Origin: Atopobiaceae bacterium
Lineage (GTDB): Bacteria; Actinomycetota; Coriobacteriia; Coriobacteriales; Atopobiaceae
Length of the DNA: 64,000 nucleotides
Assembly (NCBI GenBank): GCA_017533825.1
Contig: JAFWIE010000077.1
Span: 62,001-126,000, forward strand
Direction of reading: 5' to 3'
Shown: in pieces, positions 24,010 to 32,508 of the stretch
Numbering within the stretch: position 1 is the first letter of the stretch
Layout: every line of letters begins with the position of its first letter
Notes under the pieces: generated by a model
What the model was told of the DNA's origin: nothing
Databases searched by the model: none
Seen by the model: only the letters and a program-made list of their open reading frames with translations
Translations under genes and position numbers: made by a program

Positions 24010-25254
24010 CTAGTGTGCGGTCGGGCAACGTCTGCGCCTGCGCCTGCGTGGACGCTTGCCGGGAATCTGGTCGTCCCGCATGCGTCCCGCCTCAAGGGTC
24101 GCAGGATGCTCCCCCACGTCGAGGCCGTCCGCACGCGGATACGTCGCGATGGCCTTGCCCATGAGCCTCTCGATGGCGCGCAGGTCCTCCTGCTCGCCCG
24201 CGTCCACAAACATGAGCGCCCAACCATGCTCGCCGGCACGACCCGTACGCCCAATGCGGTGGATGTAGCTCTCGGACTCATGAGGCACATCCACGTTGAC
24301 CACATAGGCCACCTCGGAGATGTCGATGCCGCGCGCAAGAACGTCCGTGGCGACGAGCACGCCCACCTCACCCGACGCAAACTGCGCGAGGGCGCGGGCT
24401 CGCTGGTTCTGGCTGCGGTTTCCGTGGATGGGAGCCGCACTGAAGCCCTTCTTGCGCAGGATGCGGCACAGGTGATCGGCGCGGTGCTTGCCTCGGGAGA
24501 AGATGATGACGCGCTCAGCGCCCTCGCGACGCAAGACCTCCACGAGCACGCGCTTCTTGGCCTCGGCCGAGACACCCAGCACGTACTGCTCGATGGTCTC
24601 CGCCGTCGTTCCCTTGGGGGCAATCTCCACCCGCACGGGATCGTGCACGAGATCTCGCGTGTTCTTGAGCACGTCCTCAGAGAGCGTCGCCGAGAAGAGC
24701 AGCGTCTGGCGCTTGCTGGGACACGCGGCCACGATGCGATGCATGTCGGGCAGGAAGCCCATGTCGAGCATGCGATCGGCCTCATCGAGCACGAGCACTT
24801 CGACGCCGCCCAAATCGCAGTCACCCGTGCCCATAAGGTCGAGCAACCGTCCAGGCGTGGCGACGAGCAGGTCGCATCCGCGCTTGAGCGCCTCTCGCTG
24901 TGGCTCGTAGCTCACGCCACCCACGATGCTCGTCGCACGTTGATGCGTGTGGGCACACACGACGCGGGCCACCTCCTGAATCTGCTGGGCAAGCTCACGC
25001 GTGGGAGTAACCACGAGCATACGAGGCCCTTCCCCACGCCCCACGCGACCCAAGCCACCCAGCGCGGGCAGCAGAAACGCCGCCGTCTTGCCCGTGCCCG
25101 TCTGTGCGGCCGCCATCACGTCGCGTCCCGCGAGTATCGCAGGAATCGCCTGCTCCTGCACCGGAGTCGGCTCTTCGTAACCCAGCTCGGCCACCGCGGC
25201 AAGCGCCGTCGGCGGCAAGTCGAGACCGTCGAATCCCACATTGCGCTTCGTCAC
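24010..25254 (-). CDS. DEAD-box RNA helicase (RhlE-like)
   Basis: A 414-aa helicase with the motifs in order: Q motif (Y-E-E-P-T-P-V-Q) at 26-33, motif I A-Q-T-G-T-G-K-T at 50-57, P-T-R-E-L-A near 100, D-E-A-D near 158, S-A-T near 190, and R-I-G-R-T-G-R-A-G near 335. The C-terminal ~20 residues are a run of arginines, common in RhlE-type proteins that bind structured RNA. Role in ribosome assembly or mRNA turnover is family knowledge. Confidence 0.93.
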   Translation of the reverse strand: MTKRNVGFDGLDLPPTALAAVAELGYEEPTPVQEQAIPAILAGRDVMAAAQTGTGKTAAFLLPALGGLGRVGRGEGPRMLVVTPTRELAQQIQEVARVVCAHTHQRATSIVGGVSYEPQREALKRGCDLLVATPGRLLDLMGTGDCDLGGVEVLVLDEADRMLDMGFLPDMHRIVAACPSKRQTLLFSATLSEDVLKNTRDLVHDPVRVEIAPKGTTAETIEQYVLGVSAEAKKRVLVEVLRREGAERVIIFSRGKHRADHLCRILRKKGFSAAPIHGNRSQNQRARALAQFASGEVGVLVATDVLARGIDISEVAYVVNVDVPHESESYIHRIGRTGRAGEHGWALMFVDAGEQEDLRAIERLMGKAIATYPRADGLDVGEHPATLEAGRMRDDQIPGKRPRRRRRRRCPTAH

Positions 25255-25414
25255 ACGAATCTCCTCATGTCGTCGTTGTTTGGCCCGCCTATGCTAGCGT
25301 GACTTCACGTGGCGCACGCGCCCGTTCGTGGAATACCAAGAAATACAAATCGCACACGATATATTCGTTTATTATTGCACTACTACGAAATTCCAATAGG
25401 AGCGGGAGACACAC

Positions 25415-28207
25415 ATGGGTAACGTCATACTCCTTTCTGGTGCCACAGGCTTCGTCGGCTCAGCCATCGCGGAGGAACTCGTTCGTACCACGGATGCCCG
25501 TCTGGTCGCCCTCGTTCGTCCTCGCACCGGCCGCACGGGGGAGCAACGCCTGCGCGCCCTGTGGTACGAGAGACCACTACTACGCGAGGCACTCGGAACG
25601 CGCGTCACCGTCCTTGAGGGAGACGTCGAACGGGAGCTAATCAGCCTCGAACGCACCCGCTATGAGGAGCTCGCCGCCGAGGTCGACGCCATCGTCCACG
25701 CCGCGGCAGAGGTCGGCGTCAACCAAACGAGGGACCGCTATTGGAACGCGAACGTGCGGGGAACGTACCACATGCTCGGGCTCGCACGCCAGGCACACGC
25801 ACGTGGCGGCATCAAGCGCTTCGTGCACCTCTCCACGGCCTATGTCGCGGGGCGCCAAAGGGGCCACATTCCCGAGCGGCTCTTCGGCGACGCACAGTAC
25901 AACAGCCTCTACGAGCAAAGCAAGCATGAGGCGGAGCTCCTCGTGAGCACCTACGACGAGCTTCCCTACACCATCATTCGCCCGTCACAGATCGTAGGCG
26001 ACTCGCACACCGGCTTCGTGATGACCTTCAACACCTTGTACTACCCGCTCAAGCAATACCTGCGCGGCAAGCTGCGCGTCATTCCCGCCTCGCGTGACCT
26101 GCGCATCAACATGGTACCCGTGGACTACGTCGCACACATGGTGTGCCGGGCTCTCGAACAGCCCGATGCTCCGCGCGTGGTGCATGCCGTCGGCCGCCCC
26201 GACGAGCTGCCCACGCTGGGCGAGCTCGTGGAGTCAGTGCGCACGTGGGCACGCGAGCACCTCAACCTCAGCCTTCCCGCACCGATCTACGCACCTGCCA
26301 AGGCATTCGGCCTGCTTGGCAAGGCGCGCAACCTGTACGTCGCAAGACGCGAGAAACGCCGTTCGCCCCTTCGCAACCTGCTCGCCCTGGCACCATATTT
26401 CTATGAGGAGCGCACGTATGCTGTCGCAAACGCGCGTACCCTCGTCGCAGACCCATTTCCCAGCTGGCACGACTACCTCCCAAACCTCTTGGGTTATGCC
26501 GTCCGGCGTGGCTTCCTGAACTACACCGACCGAACCGTATACGAGCAGATTCTGATGCGCCTTCGCCCAGATGCCTCGACGCACATTGACTACTTCGACG
26601 TAGGCGCCCACGGCATCGTGCGACATGCAGGCACCGAGGTGCGCATGCAGATTGAGCTCATCGCCCAGGCGCTCAGGGCACTTGGCGTAACCCAAGACAC
26701 ACGTGTGGCGACATTGGGCGTCAACTCCGTACGTTACTTCGCCCTCGATGCGGCACTCGGCCTCGTAGGCGCCATCAACGTGCCCCTGTACTACACCTCT
26801 TCCATCGAGGACGTCTATCGCCTCGTTGTGGCAAACGACGCGACGCTGCTCTTCGCGGGCACCGACCGCATGCTCGATAACCTCGATCTCGCACGGATTG
26901 GAGCACGAGTCATCTCCATGAGCGACCGGCAGGACCTGCGTCCGGGAATCCTCAACTGGATGGACTTCCTCTCCGGCGCGAGCACGGAGGCCACACAGCC
27001 GCTCCCCTACGTGGACCTGGCCCACACGGCCACGATTCGCTGCACGTCCGGCACCACCGGCGTGCCCAAGGGCGTGGTCTTCGACCAGCAGCAGGTCCGT
27101 TGGATGGGTGAGGTCATGCCCGCGGTGCTCGACTGGCGGACGCGCACGTCGCGACGGCTGCGCTACCTCTCCTTCCTGCCCATGAGCCACGTTGTCGAGG
27201 GCATACTCGTGGCCTACGCGCCCTACTACCTCCTCACCAACATGGAGATGTACTACCTCAATGACTTCGGGCAACTCGCACAGATGCTTCCTCAGGTGCG
27301 ACCAAACGTGTTCTTCTCGGTGCCGCGCTTCTACGAGAAGGTCTGGAACCAGTTTGCCGCGACCGGCGCGGGCAGGTTCTGGATCGCCCTGTCCGACGGT
27401 CTGCTCAAGCGCCTCTTGGCCCACCCACTGCGCATCGTGGTGCTTCGCAAGGCGGGGCTTGACCGATGCCGACAGCTCATCGTGGGGTCCGCGCCCATCG
27501 GAATGGAGCTTCTCGAGTCGTTCCGTGCCCTCGGCGTCGAGATTCACAACGCCTTCGGCGTGACGGAGGCGCCGCTCATCACGCTCTCGCCTCTTGGCGA
27601 CAACGAGCTGGGCAGCGTGGGCGCGCTGCTACCCCAGACGGAGGTCCGCCTCGACAAAGAGGGCCTGGTATACGTACGCGGACCACAGGTGACCAAACGC
27701 TATGATGGCACGGACGAGCCGGCCACCGACGAGGACGGGTGGTTCTGCACCGGTGACCTGGGCACGTGGTCCGATGCCGGTCGCCTCGTCCTCAACGGAC
27801 GCCAGAAGGAGATTCTCGTCACCTCGTACGGAAAGAACATCGCACCACAGAGAATCGAGATGCTGCTCAAGGGCGTCGACGGTGTGAGCGAGGCCATGGT
27901 CGTTGCGGACGGACGCCCCTTCACCACCGCGCTCCTCTGGCTCGAAGACGATGCGGCCAACGCGGACTTCGACGCGCTTGACACCGCCGTAGTCACGACA
28001 AACGAGCTTCTCTCGCATCCCGAACAGGTCAAGCGATGGATCGTGGCGGCACGTCCGCTCACGGTCGCAGCAGGAGAGCTCACACCCAATCTCAAGGTTC
28101 GTCGCAACCAAGTGGTCAAGACGCGCGCCGAGCTCGTCGAGACACTCTATGGCACCTGGGACAACCCGGCGAGCGAGGAGATCCTGCATGCGGGAGCAGC
28201 ACGATGA
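25415..28207 (+). CDS. Thioester-reductase-like/acyl-CoA ligase fusion protein
   Basis: A 930-aa two-domain enzyme. Residues 1-370: an extended short-chain dehydrogenase of the thioester-reductase/male-sterility type, with N-terminal GATGFVGSAIAEEL, a serine/threonine in H-L-S-T-A-Y, the catalytic Y-x3-K (Y-E-Q-S-K at about 168-172) and R-P-S-Q-I-V-G. Residues 400-930: an AMP-binding acyl-CoA ligase with R-C-T-S-G-T-T-G-V-P-K-G near 541-552, F-G-V-T-E-A near 713, Y-x(n)-T-G-D-L near 776 and the C-terminal lysine region. In carboxylic acid reductases the order is adenylation, carrier, reductase; here the reductase comes first and no carrier domain is seen. First gene of a coupled operon. AGGAGCGGGAG precedes the ATG and an AT-rich stretch (25330-25395) upstream is the probable promoter. 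Confidence 0.88.
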   Translation: MGNVILLSGATGFVGSAIAEELVRTTDARLVALVRPRTGRTGEQRLRALWYERPLLREALGTRVTVLEGDVERELISLERTRYEELAAEVDAIVHAAAEVGVNQTRDRYWNANVRGTYHMLGLARQAHARGGIKRFVHLSTAYVAGRQRGHIPERLFGDAQYNSLYEQSKHEAELLVSTYDELPYTIIRPSQIVGDSHTGFVMTFNTLYYPLKQYLRGKLRVIPASRDLRINMVPVDYVAHMVCRALEQPDAPRVVHAVGRPDELPTLGELVESVRTWAREHLNLSLPAPIYAPAKAFGLLGKARNLYVARREKRRSPLRNLLALAPYFYEERTYAVANARTLVADPFPSWHDYLPNLLGYAVRRGFLNYTDRTVYEQILMRLRPDASTHIDYFDVGAHGIVRHAGTEVRMQIELIAQALRALGVTQDTRVATLGVNSVRYFALDAALGLVGAINVPLYYTSSIEDVYRLVVANDATLLFAGTDRMLDNLDLARIGARVISMSDRQDLRPGILNWMDFLSGASTEATQPLPYVDLAHTATIRCTSGTTGVPKGVVFDQQQVRWMGEVMPAVLDWRTRTSRRLRYLSFLPMSHVVEGILVAYAPYYLLTNMEMYYLNDFGQLAQMLPQVRPNVFFSVPRFYEKVWNQFAATGAGRFWIALSDGLLKRLLAHPLRIVVLRKAGLDRCRQLIVGSAPIGMELLESFRALGVEIHNAFGVTEAPLITLSPLGDNELGSVGALLPQTEVRLDKEGLVYVRGPQVTKRYDGTDEPATDEDGWFCTGDLGTWSDAGRLVLNGRQKEILVTSYGKNIAPQRIEMLLKGVDGVSEAMVVADGRPFTTALLWLEDDAANADFDALDTAVVTTNELLSHPEQVKRWIVAARPLTVAAGELTPNLKVRRNQVVKTRAELVETLYGTWDNPASEEILHAGAAR

Positions 28208-28740
28208 GGTCGGCGAACAGAGCAGGGGCACCGCCTCCCGCATGGATGCGCAAGCTGGAGATTGCGGTACTCATGCGCACGTTCTCTCGGGCCTTTGGTG
28301 TCGAGGCGCCGTCACTTCGTGGCCTCACGGCGGCAGAATCGCTGCACGTGTTTCGCGAGTTCACGGCTGCTTGTATGGAGTTGGCACTCGAGCGTCCGCC
28401 CCTCGCCACCATCTTTCGCCATCGCTTGAGCGAGGAGGCCCGCAGGCTCGGGACGCTCGTGCGGCAGTCGCTTCGAGTGACGCCATCACGCGCGTTCTCT
28501 GCTGCCGCATTCTTCTACCGCGGCATCGACATCGAGCTCGAGGGAACCTTGCCCGGCGAGCTTCGATTCGTCCGGTGCTCGTTCGCACAGCGCTACACAC
28601 CAGCAGACTGTTGGCTCATGTCTGCGTTCGATGAGGGCTTCATGCGCGGGGTCTCGGGGATGCCAGATGCCGAACTCAGCTTCTCGTGTAGGCTCACGCA
28701 GGGAGCTCCTTGCTGCCAAGCGCACTTCATGATGAGTTGA
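28204..28740 (+). CDS. Unknown protein of the acyl ligase/oxidoreductase operon
   Basis: A 178-aa protein starting at an ATG that overlaps the upstream stop by 4 nt (ATGA). It has no signal peptide. The C-terminal half contains C-S-F-A-Q-R-Y, a D-x2-F-M-R-G segment and an L-T-Q-G-A-P-C-C-Q-A-H-F ending, with several conserved-looking cysteines; this faintly recalls the L-2-amino-thiazoline-4-carboxylate hydrolase family (PF14196) but I do not rely on that. Its coupling to the fused ligase suggests a role on the same acyl substrate. Confidence 0.6.
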   Translation: MRSANRAGAPPPAWMRKLEIAVLMRTFSRAFGVEAPSLRGLTAAESLHVFREFTAACMELALERPPLATIFRHRLSEEARRLGTLVRQSLRVTPSRAFSAAAFFYRGIDIELEGTLPGELRFVRCSFAQRYTPADCWLMSAFDEGFMRGVSGMPDAELSFSCRLTQGAPCCQAHFMMS

Positions 28741-28816
28741 TGGCAAGCTGGAGCGGCAAGCCGAGGCGGCGCGCCAACACCAAGTAGGCCGTGCCACCCA
28801 AAGAAGGAGGTTACGC

Positions 28817-30100
28817 ATGAAGAAGGCAATCGTCGTGGGAAGCGGTGCGGGCGGCTGCATGGCTGCGCGCGAGATTGCCCTGCGCGGATACGAGGTGACG
28901 GTGTTCGAGGCAGGACACGACTTCCGGCCACTTGAGCTCGACCTGCAGCGGCTTGAGTTCGCCCGCAAGGCAGGGCTCTTTCTCGACGAACGCATGATCG
29001 AGCTGCTCTTCCCGGCCATGCGCATCCAGAAGGGCCAGGTCGGCCTCGTCCACGTGACCGGCCGTGCCGTCGGGGGCACGACGACACTCGCAACCGGTAA
29101 CGCCCTGCGCTACGATCGCTACCTTACGAATCTCGGCATTGACCTCAACGAGGAGTTCGCCGAGCTCGAACGCGAGGTGCCCCAGACGACGGAACACCGC
29201 GCCAACTGGTCCGCACTCACCGAGCGCCTCTTCGCCACCTTCGAGCAGCTTGGCCTTGCGCCACAAGTCACGCCCAAATTCATGGAGGACCCCACACGCT
29301 GCGTCACCTGCGGCAAGTGCGTGCTCGGCTGCCGCTACGGGGCAAAGTGGACCTGCGACCAGTTGCTCGTCGGACTGGACGGCGTCACCGTCAAGCGAGG
29401 CGCCAAGGTCGAGCGCGTCATCACGGAGAACGGCAAGGCTACAGGTGTGGTCGTGCAGCGCGGACCCCGTCGCGAGACCCATCCCGCCGACCTCGTGATC
29501 CTCGCAGCTGGCGGTCTGGGCACGCCGGTCGTGCTTGAGGCGTCGGGCATCCCAACGCGCCCCACCCTCTTCGTCGACCCCGTGCTCTGCATCGCCTGTC
29601 GCTGGGAAGGAGCACACCTCGACACGCAGCTGCCCATGCCGTTCGTCTCGGAGCAGCCCGACTACATCCTTTCGCCGTACTTCGACTGGCTGAGCTTCTA
29701 CTTCAATAAGCAATGGCGGATGCCCTCGAGCGATATCATGAGCATCATGATCAAGATGGCCGACACCTCGGCGGGCTCCTTCGACGGGCATCACCTCGAC
29801 AAGCCACTTGCCGACAAGGACTGGGAGGTCATGGCGGGAGCCGTAGACAAAGTCTACGAGGTCTTCGAGGCCATGGGCGTACCGCGCGAGAACACGTTCT
29901 ACGGCACGCTCAACGCCGGCCACCCCGGCGGATGCCTGCCCCTCTCAAGAGCCGAAGCCCATACGCTGCACCACGCGGCACTTCCCGCCAACCTCTACGT
30001 CGCCGACGCCACGCTGTTCCCACGATCCCTTGGCAACCCACCCATCCTCACCATCATGGCTCTGGCAAAGAAGGTCGCACGCATCGCCACGAACTCGTAG
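28817..30100 (+). CDS. GMC-type FAD oxidoreductase with four-cysteine motif
   Basis: A 427-aa flavoprotein. N-terminal FAD-binding V-V-G-S-G-A-G-G-C-M at 6-15, an E-A-G acidic pair near 33, the GMC glycine stretch G-R-A-V-G-G-T-T near 82-89, and the C-terminal GMC block V-A-D-A-T-L-F-P-R-S-L-G-N-P-P near 394-410. A C-V-T-C-G-K-C-V-L-G-C motif near 162-172 (C-x2-C-x2-C-x3-C) can hold an Fe-S cluster, as in a subset of anaerobic GMC-like oxidoreductases. The histidine used by oxygen-dependent GMC enzymes is replaced by the N-P-P segment plus an H-P-G-G further upstream. AGGAGG precedes the ATG. Third gene of the operon. Confidence 0.88.
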   Translation: MKKAIVVGSGAGGCMAAREIALRGYEVTVFEAGHDFRPLELDLQRLEFARKAGLFLDERMIELLFPAMRIQKGQVGLVHVTGRAVGGTTTLATGNALRYDRYLTNLGIDLNEEFAELEREVPQTTEHRANWSALTERLFATFEQLGLAPQVTPKFMEDPTRCVTCGKCVLGCRYGAKWTCDQLLVGLDGVTVKRGAKVERVITENGKATGVVVQRGPRRETHPADLVILAAGGLGTPVVLEASGIPTRPTLFVDPVLCIACRWEGAHLDTQLPMPFVSEQPDYILSPYFDWLSFYFNKQWRMPSSDIMSIMIKMADTSAGSFDGHHLDKPLADKDWEVMAGAVDKVYEVFEAMGVPRENTFYGTLNAGHPGGCLPLSRAEAHTLHHAALPANLYVADATLFPRSLGNPPILTIMALAKKVARIATNS

Positions 30101-30179
30101 CCGCAACGAGCCCCTCGAAGTCGCCCGGGAACGGCTCGAGACCGATATACTGTTGCGAGGCAACTCGAGGGGAGACTTC

Positions 30180-32456
30180 ATGATTCCTGCAAAGAAGCTT
30201 GTGGGCCGTGCCGCACGTGCCGTCATCAGGACGTTCACGGGCAGCAATCTGGCACAAGACTCCGTCGCGGCGGAGGTCGAGGCGAACACCGCGCCAGGCA
30301 TGCCCGCACTTGCCCGCCAAGCCGCGGCGGAAGGATGCGTGCTCCTCACCAACGATGCGACGCTGCCCCTCTCACCCGACGCTCCCATCGCCGTCTTTGG
30401 CCGCAGGCAAATCGACTGGGCCCACATGGGCAACGGTAGCGGAGGAGACGTGAACCCTCCCTACCTCACCAACCTGCTCGATGGCCTCGAGGACGTGGGC
30501 GCCCGCTACGACCACGTCCTCGCCGAGCTATATCGCAGCTGGTGTGCCGACCCGAAGCACGCGAAGGACCCTGGCTTCTGGGGGCACTGGCCGCACTGCC
30601 TTCCCGAGATGACCATATCGCACGAACTCGCCCGAGCAGCTGCAGCCGATGCCGAAGTTGCTCTCGTCGTGATTGGCCGCACGGCCGGCGAGGACCAGGA
30701 CCTCGCGCCAGAGCCCGGCGGCTACTACCTCACGAGCGACGAACACGAGCTCCTACAGACGGTCTCGGAGCACTTCTCTCACATGGTGGTCGTGCTTGAC
30801 GTGTGCAACATCATCGACCTCTCCTGGATGGACCTCTACGCACCGAAGCTTTCGGCCGTTCTCATCGCCTGGGCCGGCGGCATGGAGGCCGGCAATGCCG
30901 TCGCGGATGTCCTCTACGGGCGCGTCAACCCCTGTGGTCGACTCACCGACGCCATCGCGCTCGACCTGGTCGATCACCCGAGCAGCGCCACCTTCGGCCA
31001 AACGAAGCGTCAGGAGTATACCGAGGGCATCTTCATCGGCCACCGACACTTCTCCACGTTTGCCCCCAACGAGATGCGCTTCCCCCTGGGACACGGCCTC
31101 TCCTACACGAGCTTCTCCTACGAACCGCTCGGGTGCGAACGACACGACATGAGCATCTACCTGCGGATTTACGTCACGAACACCGGCCCGCGCGCCGGGC
31201 GCGATGCCATCGTGGCATGGTGCGAGGCCCCGCGCGGCCTCATCCAGAAGCCCTTGACCGTAGTTGCCGCCTTTGGCAAGACGGGCGAGCTGCAGCCGGG
31301 CGAGAGCGAGGAGGTCACGCTCATCGCCGAGCTGCGCGACATCGCTTCCTTCGATGAGACGCGCCGCGCCTTCGTGCTCGAACGCGGTGCGTATCTCTTC
31401 CGCGCGTCCGACATGCTCCTCGGCAAGGTCGCGCTTGACGATGACGTGGCCTTCGAGCATCTAAAGCCCATCTGCTCGGAAGACGTCGACCTGCGCGCAC
31501 GGATTCTCTCGCATGTGGAGCGACTCGAAGGCAGCGAGTCCGACGCAAGCGCACTCTCCCTGCCCGAGCTCGAGGCGCTTACGCGCGGCGCGGGGACCAT
31601 GAACGTCTCGGCAGGCCCGACGGGAAACGCCGGTGCCTTCGGCGGCATCACACCCGAGCTTCAGGCGCGTGGCATTCCCCCCGTCATCTGTGCCGACGGC
31701 CCGTCAGGCGCACGCCTCGCTCGACGTTGCTCCCTGCTTCCTTGCGCCACCGCCCTGGCGAGCACCTGGGATGTAGACCTCGTGCGCAGCCTTTACGCGC
31801 TCGTGGGACACGAGGTGGCCGAGGCCGGGGTGGACGTGCTGCTCGCCCCCGGCATGAACCTCCACCGCAGCCCATTGTGCGGGCGCAACTTCGAGTACTT
31901 CTCCGAAGACCCCGTGCTCACCGGCCACATGGCCAGCGCCGTCGTGGAGGGGCTGCGCTCCGCAGGTGTTGACGCGTGCCCAAAGCACTTTGCCTGCAAC
32001 AACCAGGAACGTGGACGCAACACGCTCGACGTGCGCGTGGACGAGCGGACCCTGCGCGAGCTGTATCTTCGTCCCTTCCAGATATGCGTGCGCGACGCCA
32101 AACCTCGGCTCATCATGACAAGCTACAACAAGGTCAACGGCGTCTGGGCGCACTACGGCTTCGACCTCGTGACCACCGTCTTGCGTGGAGAGTGGGGCTT
32201 CGAGGGCGTAGTCATCACCGACTGGTGGATGCAGCGCTCCCGCAGCCCGGAGTTTCCGACCTTGCGCGACAACGCCTATCGCGTCCGCGCTGGCGTCGAC
32301 GTCCTCATGCCGGGCAACATCGGGCGCGTCGCACGGGGGTATCGCGCGCATCCCAGCCTGCTGGAATCGCTTGGCAAGCCCGACGGCATCACGCGCGCCG
32401 AGATTGAGGCCTGCGCAGCACGCGTGCTGGCGTTCATCATGCAACCGAAGCGATAG
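30180..32456 (+). CDS. GH3 beta-glycosidase with swapped domain order
   Basis: A 758-aa cytoplasmic enzyme. The usual C-terminal GH3 alpha/beta domain comes first (L-L-T-N-D-A-T-L-P-L at about 58-67; G-N-G-S-G-G-D-V-N-P-P at about 88), then a fibronectin-III-like module (Y-V-T-N-T-G-P-R-A-G-R-D-A near 340), then the (beta/alpha)8 domain with L-L-A-P-G-M-N-L-H-R, K-H-F-A-C-N-N-Q-E near 603 and the nucleophile D681 in V-I-T-D-W-W. This reversed order is known in a subgroup of GH3 enzymes such as the Ruminococcus albus beta-glucosidase. No signal peptide, so it acts on imported di- or oligosaccharides or glycoside conjugates. GGGGAG precedes the ATG. Confidence 0.9.
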   Translation: MIPAKKLVGRAARAVIRTFTGSNLAQDSVAAEVEANTAPGMPALARQAAAEGCVLLTNDATLPLSPDAPIAVFGRRQIDWAHMGNGSGGDVNPPYLTNLLDGLEDVGARYDHVLAELYRSWCADPKHAKDPGFWGHWPHCLPEMTISHELARAAAADAEVALVVIGRTAGEDQDLAPEPGGYYLTSDEHELLQTVSEHFSHMVVVLDVCNIIDLSWMDLYAPKLSAVLIAWAGGMEAGNAVADVLYGRVNPCGRLTDAIALDLVDHPSSATFGQTKRQEYTEGIFIGHRHFSTFAPNEMRFPLGHGLSYTSFSYEPLGCERHDMSIYLRIYVTNTGPRAGRDAIVAWCEAPRGLIQKPLTVVAAFGKTGELQPGESEEVTLIAELRDIASFDETRRAFVLERGAYLFRASDMLLGKVALDDDVAFEHLKPICSEDVDLRARILSHVERLEGSESDASALSLPELEALTRGAGTMNVSAGPTGNAGAFGGITPELQARGIPPVICADGPSGARLARRCSLLPCATALASTWDVDLVRSLYALVGHEVAEAGVDVLLAPGMNLHRSPLCGRNFEYFSEDPVLTGHMASAVVEGLRSAGVDACPKHFACNNQERGRNTLDVRVDERTLRELYLRPFQICVRDAKPRLIMTSYNKVNGVWAHYGFDLVTTVLRGEWGFEGVVITDWWMQRSRSPEFPTLRDNAYRVRAGVDVLMPGNIGRVARGYRAHPSLLESLGKPDGITRAEIEACAARVLAFIMQPKR

Positions 32457-32465
32457 CGACGGAAA

Positions 32466-32508
32466 GCGACACTACCACACCGATACGGGCGCTACCACAC
32501 CGATACGC
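32466..32508. repeat. Short direct repeat covering the 3' end of the M13 gene
   Basis: CTACCACACCGATACG occurs twice (about 32469-32484 and 32492-32507). The second copy encodes the peptidase's terminal R-V-S-V-W-stop on the minus strand and the first copy lies just downstream, so the gene end has been duplicated in tandem. Confidence 0.6.

Noticed and set aside
23212..25302. Plus-strand open frame of ~700 codons spanning two genes
   Set aside because: Overlaps the AAA-like ATPase gene and runs antisense through the DEAD-box helicase; low-complexity Arg-rich translation.
26234..27547. Minus-strand open frame of 437 codons
   Set aside because: Antisense to the well-supported acyl-CoA ligase domain; composition is that of a shadow.
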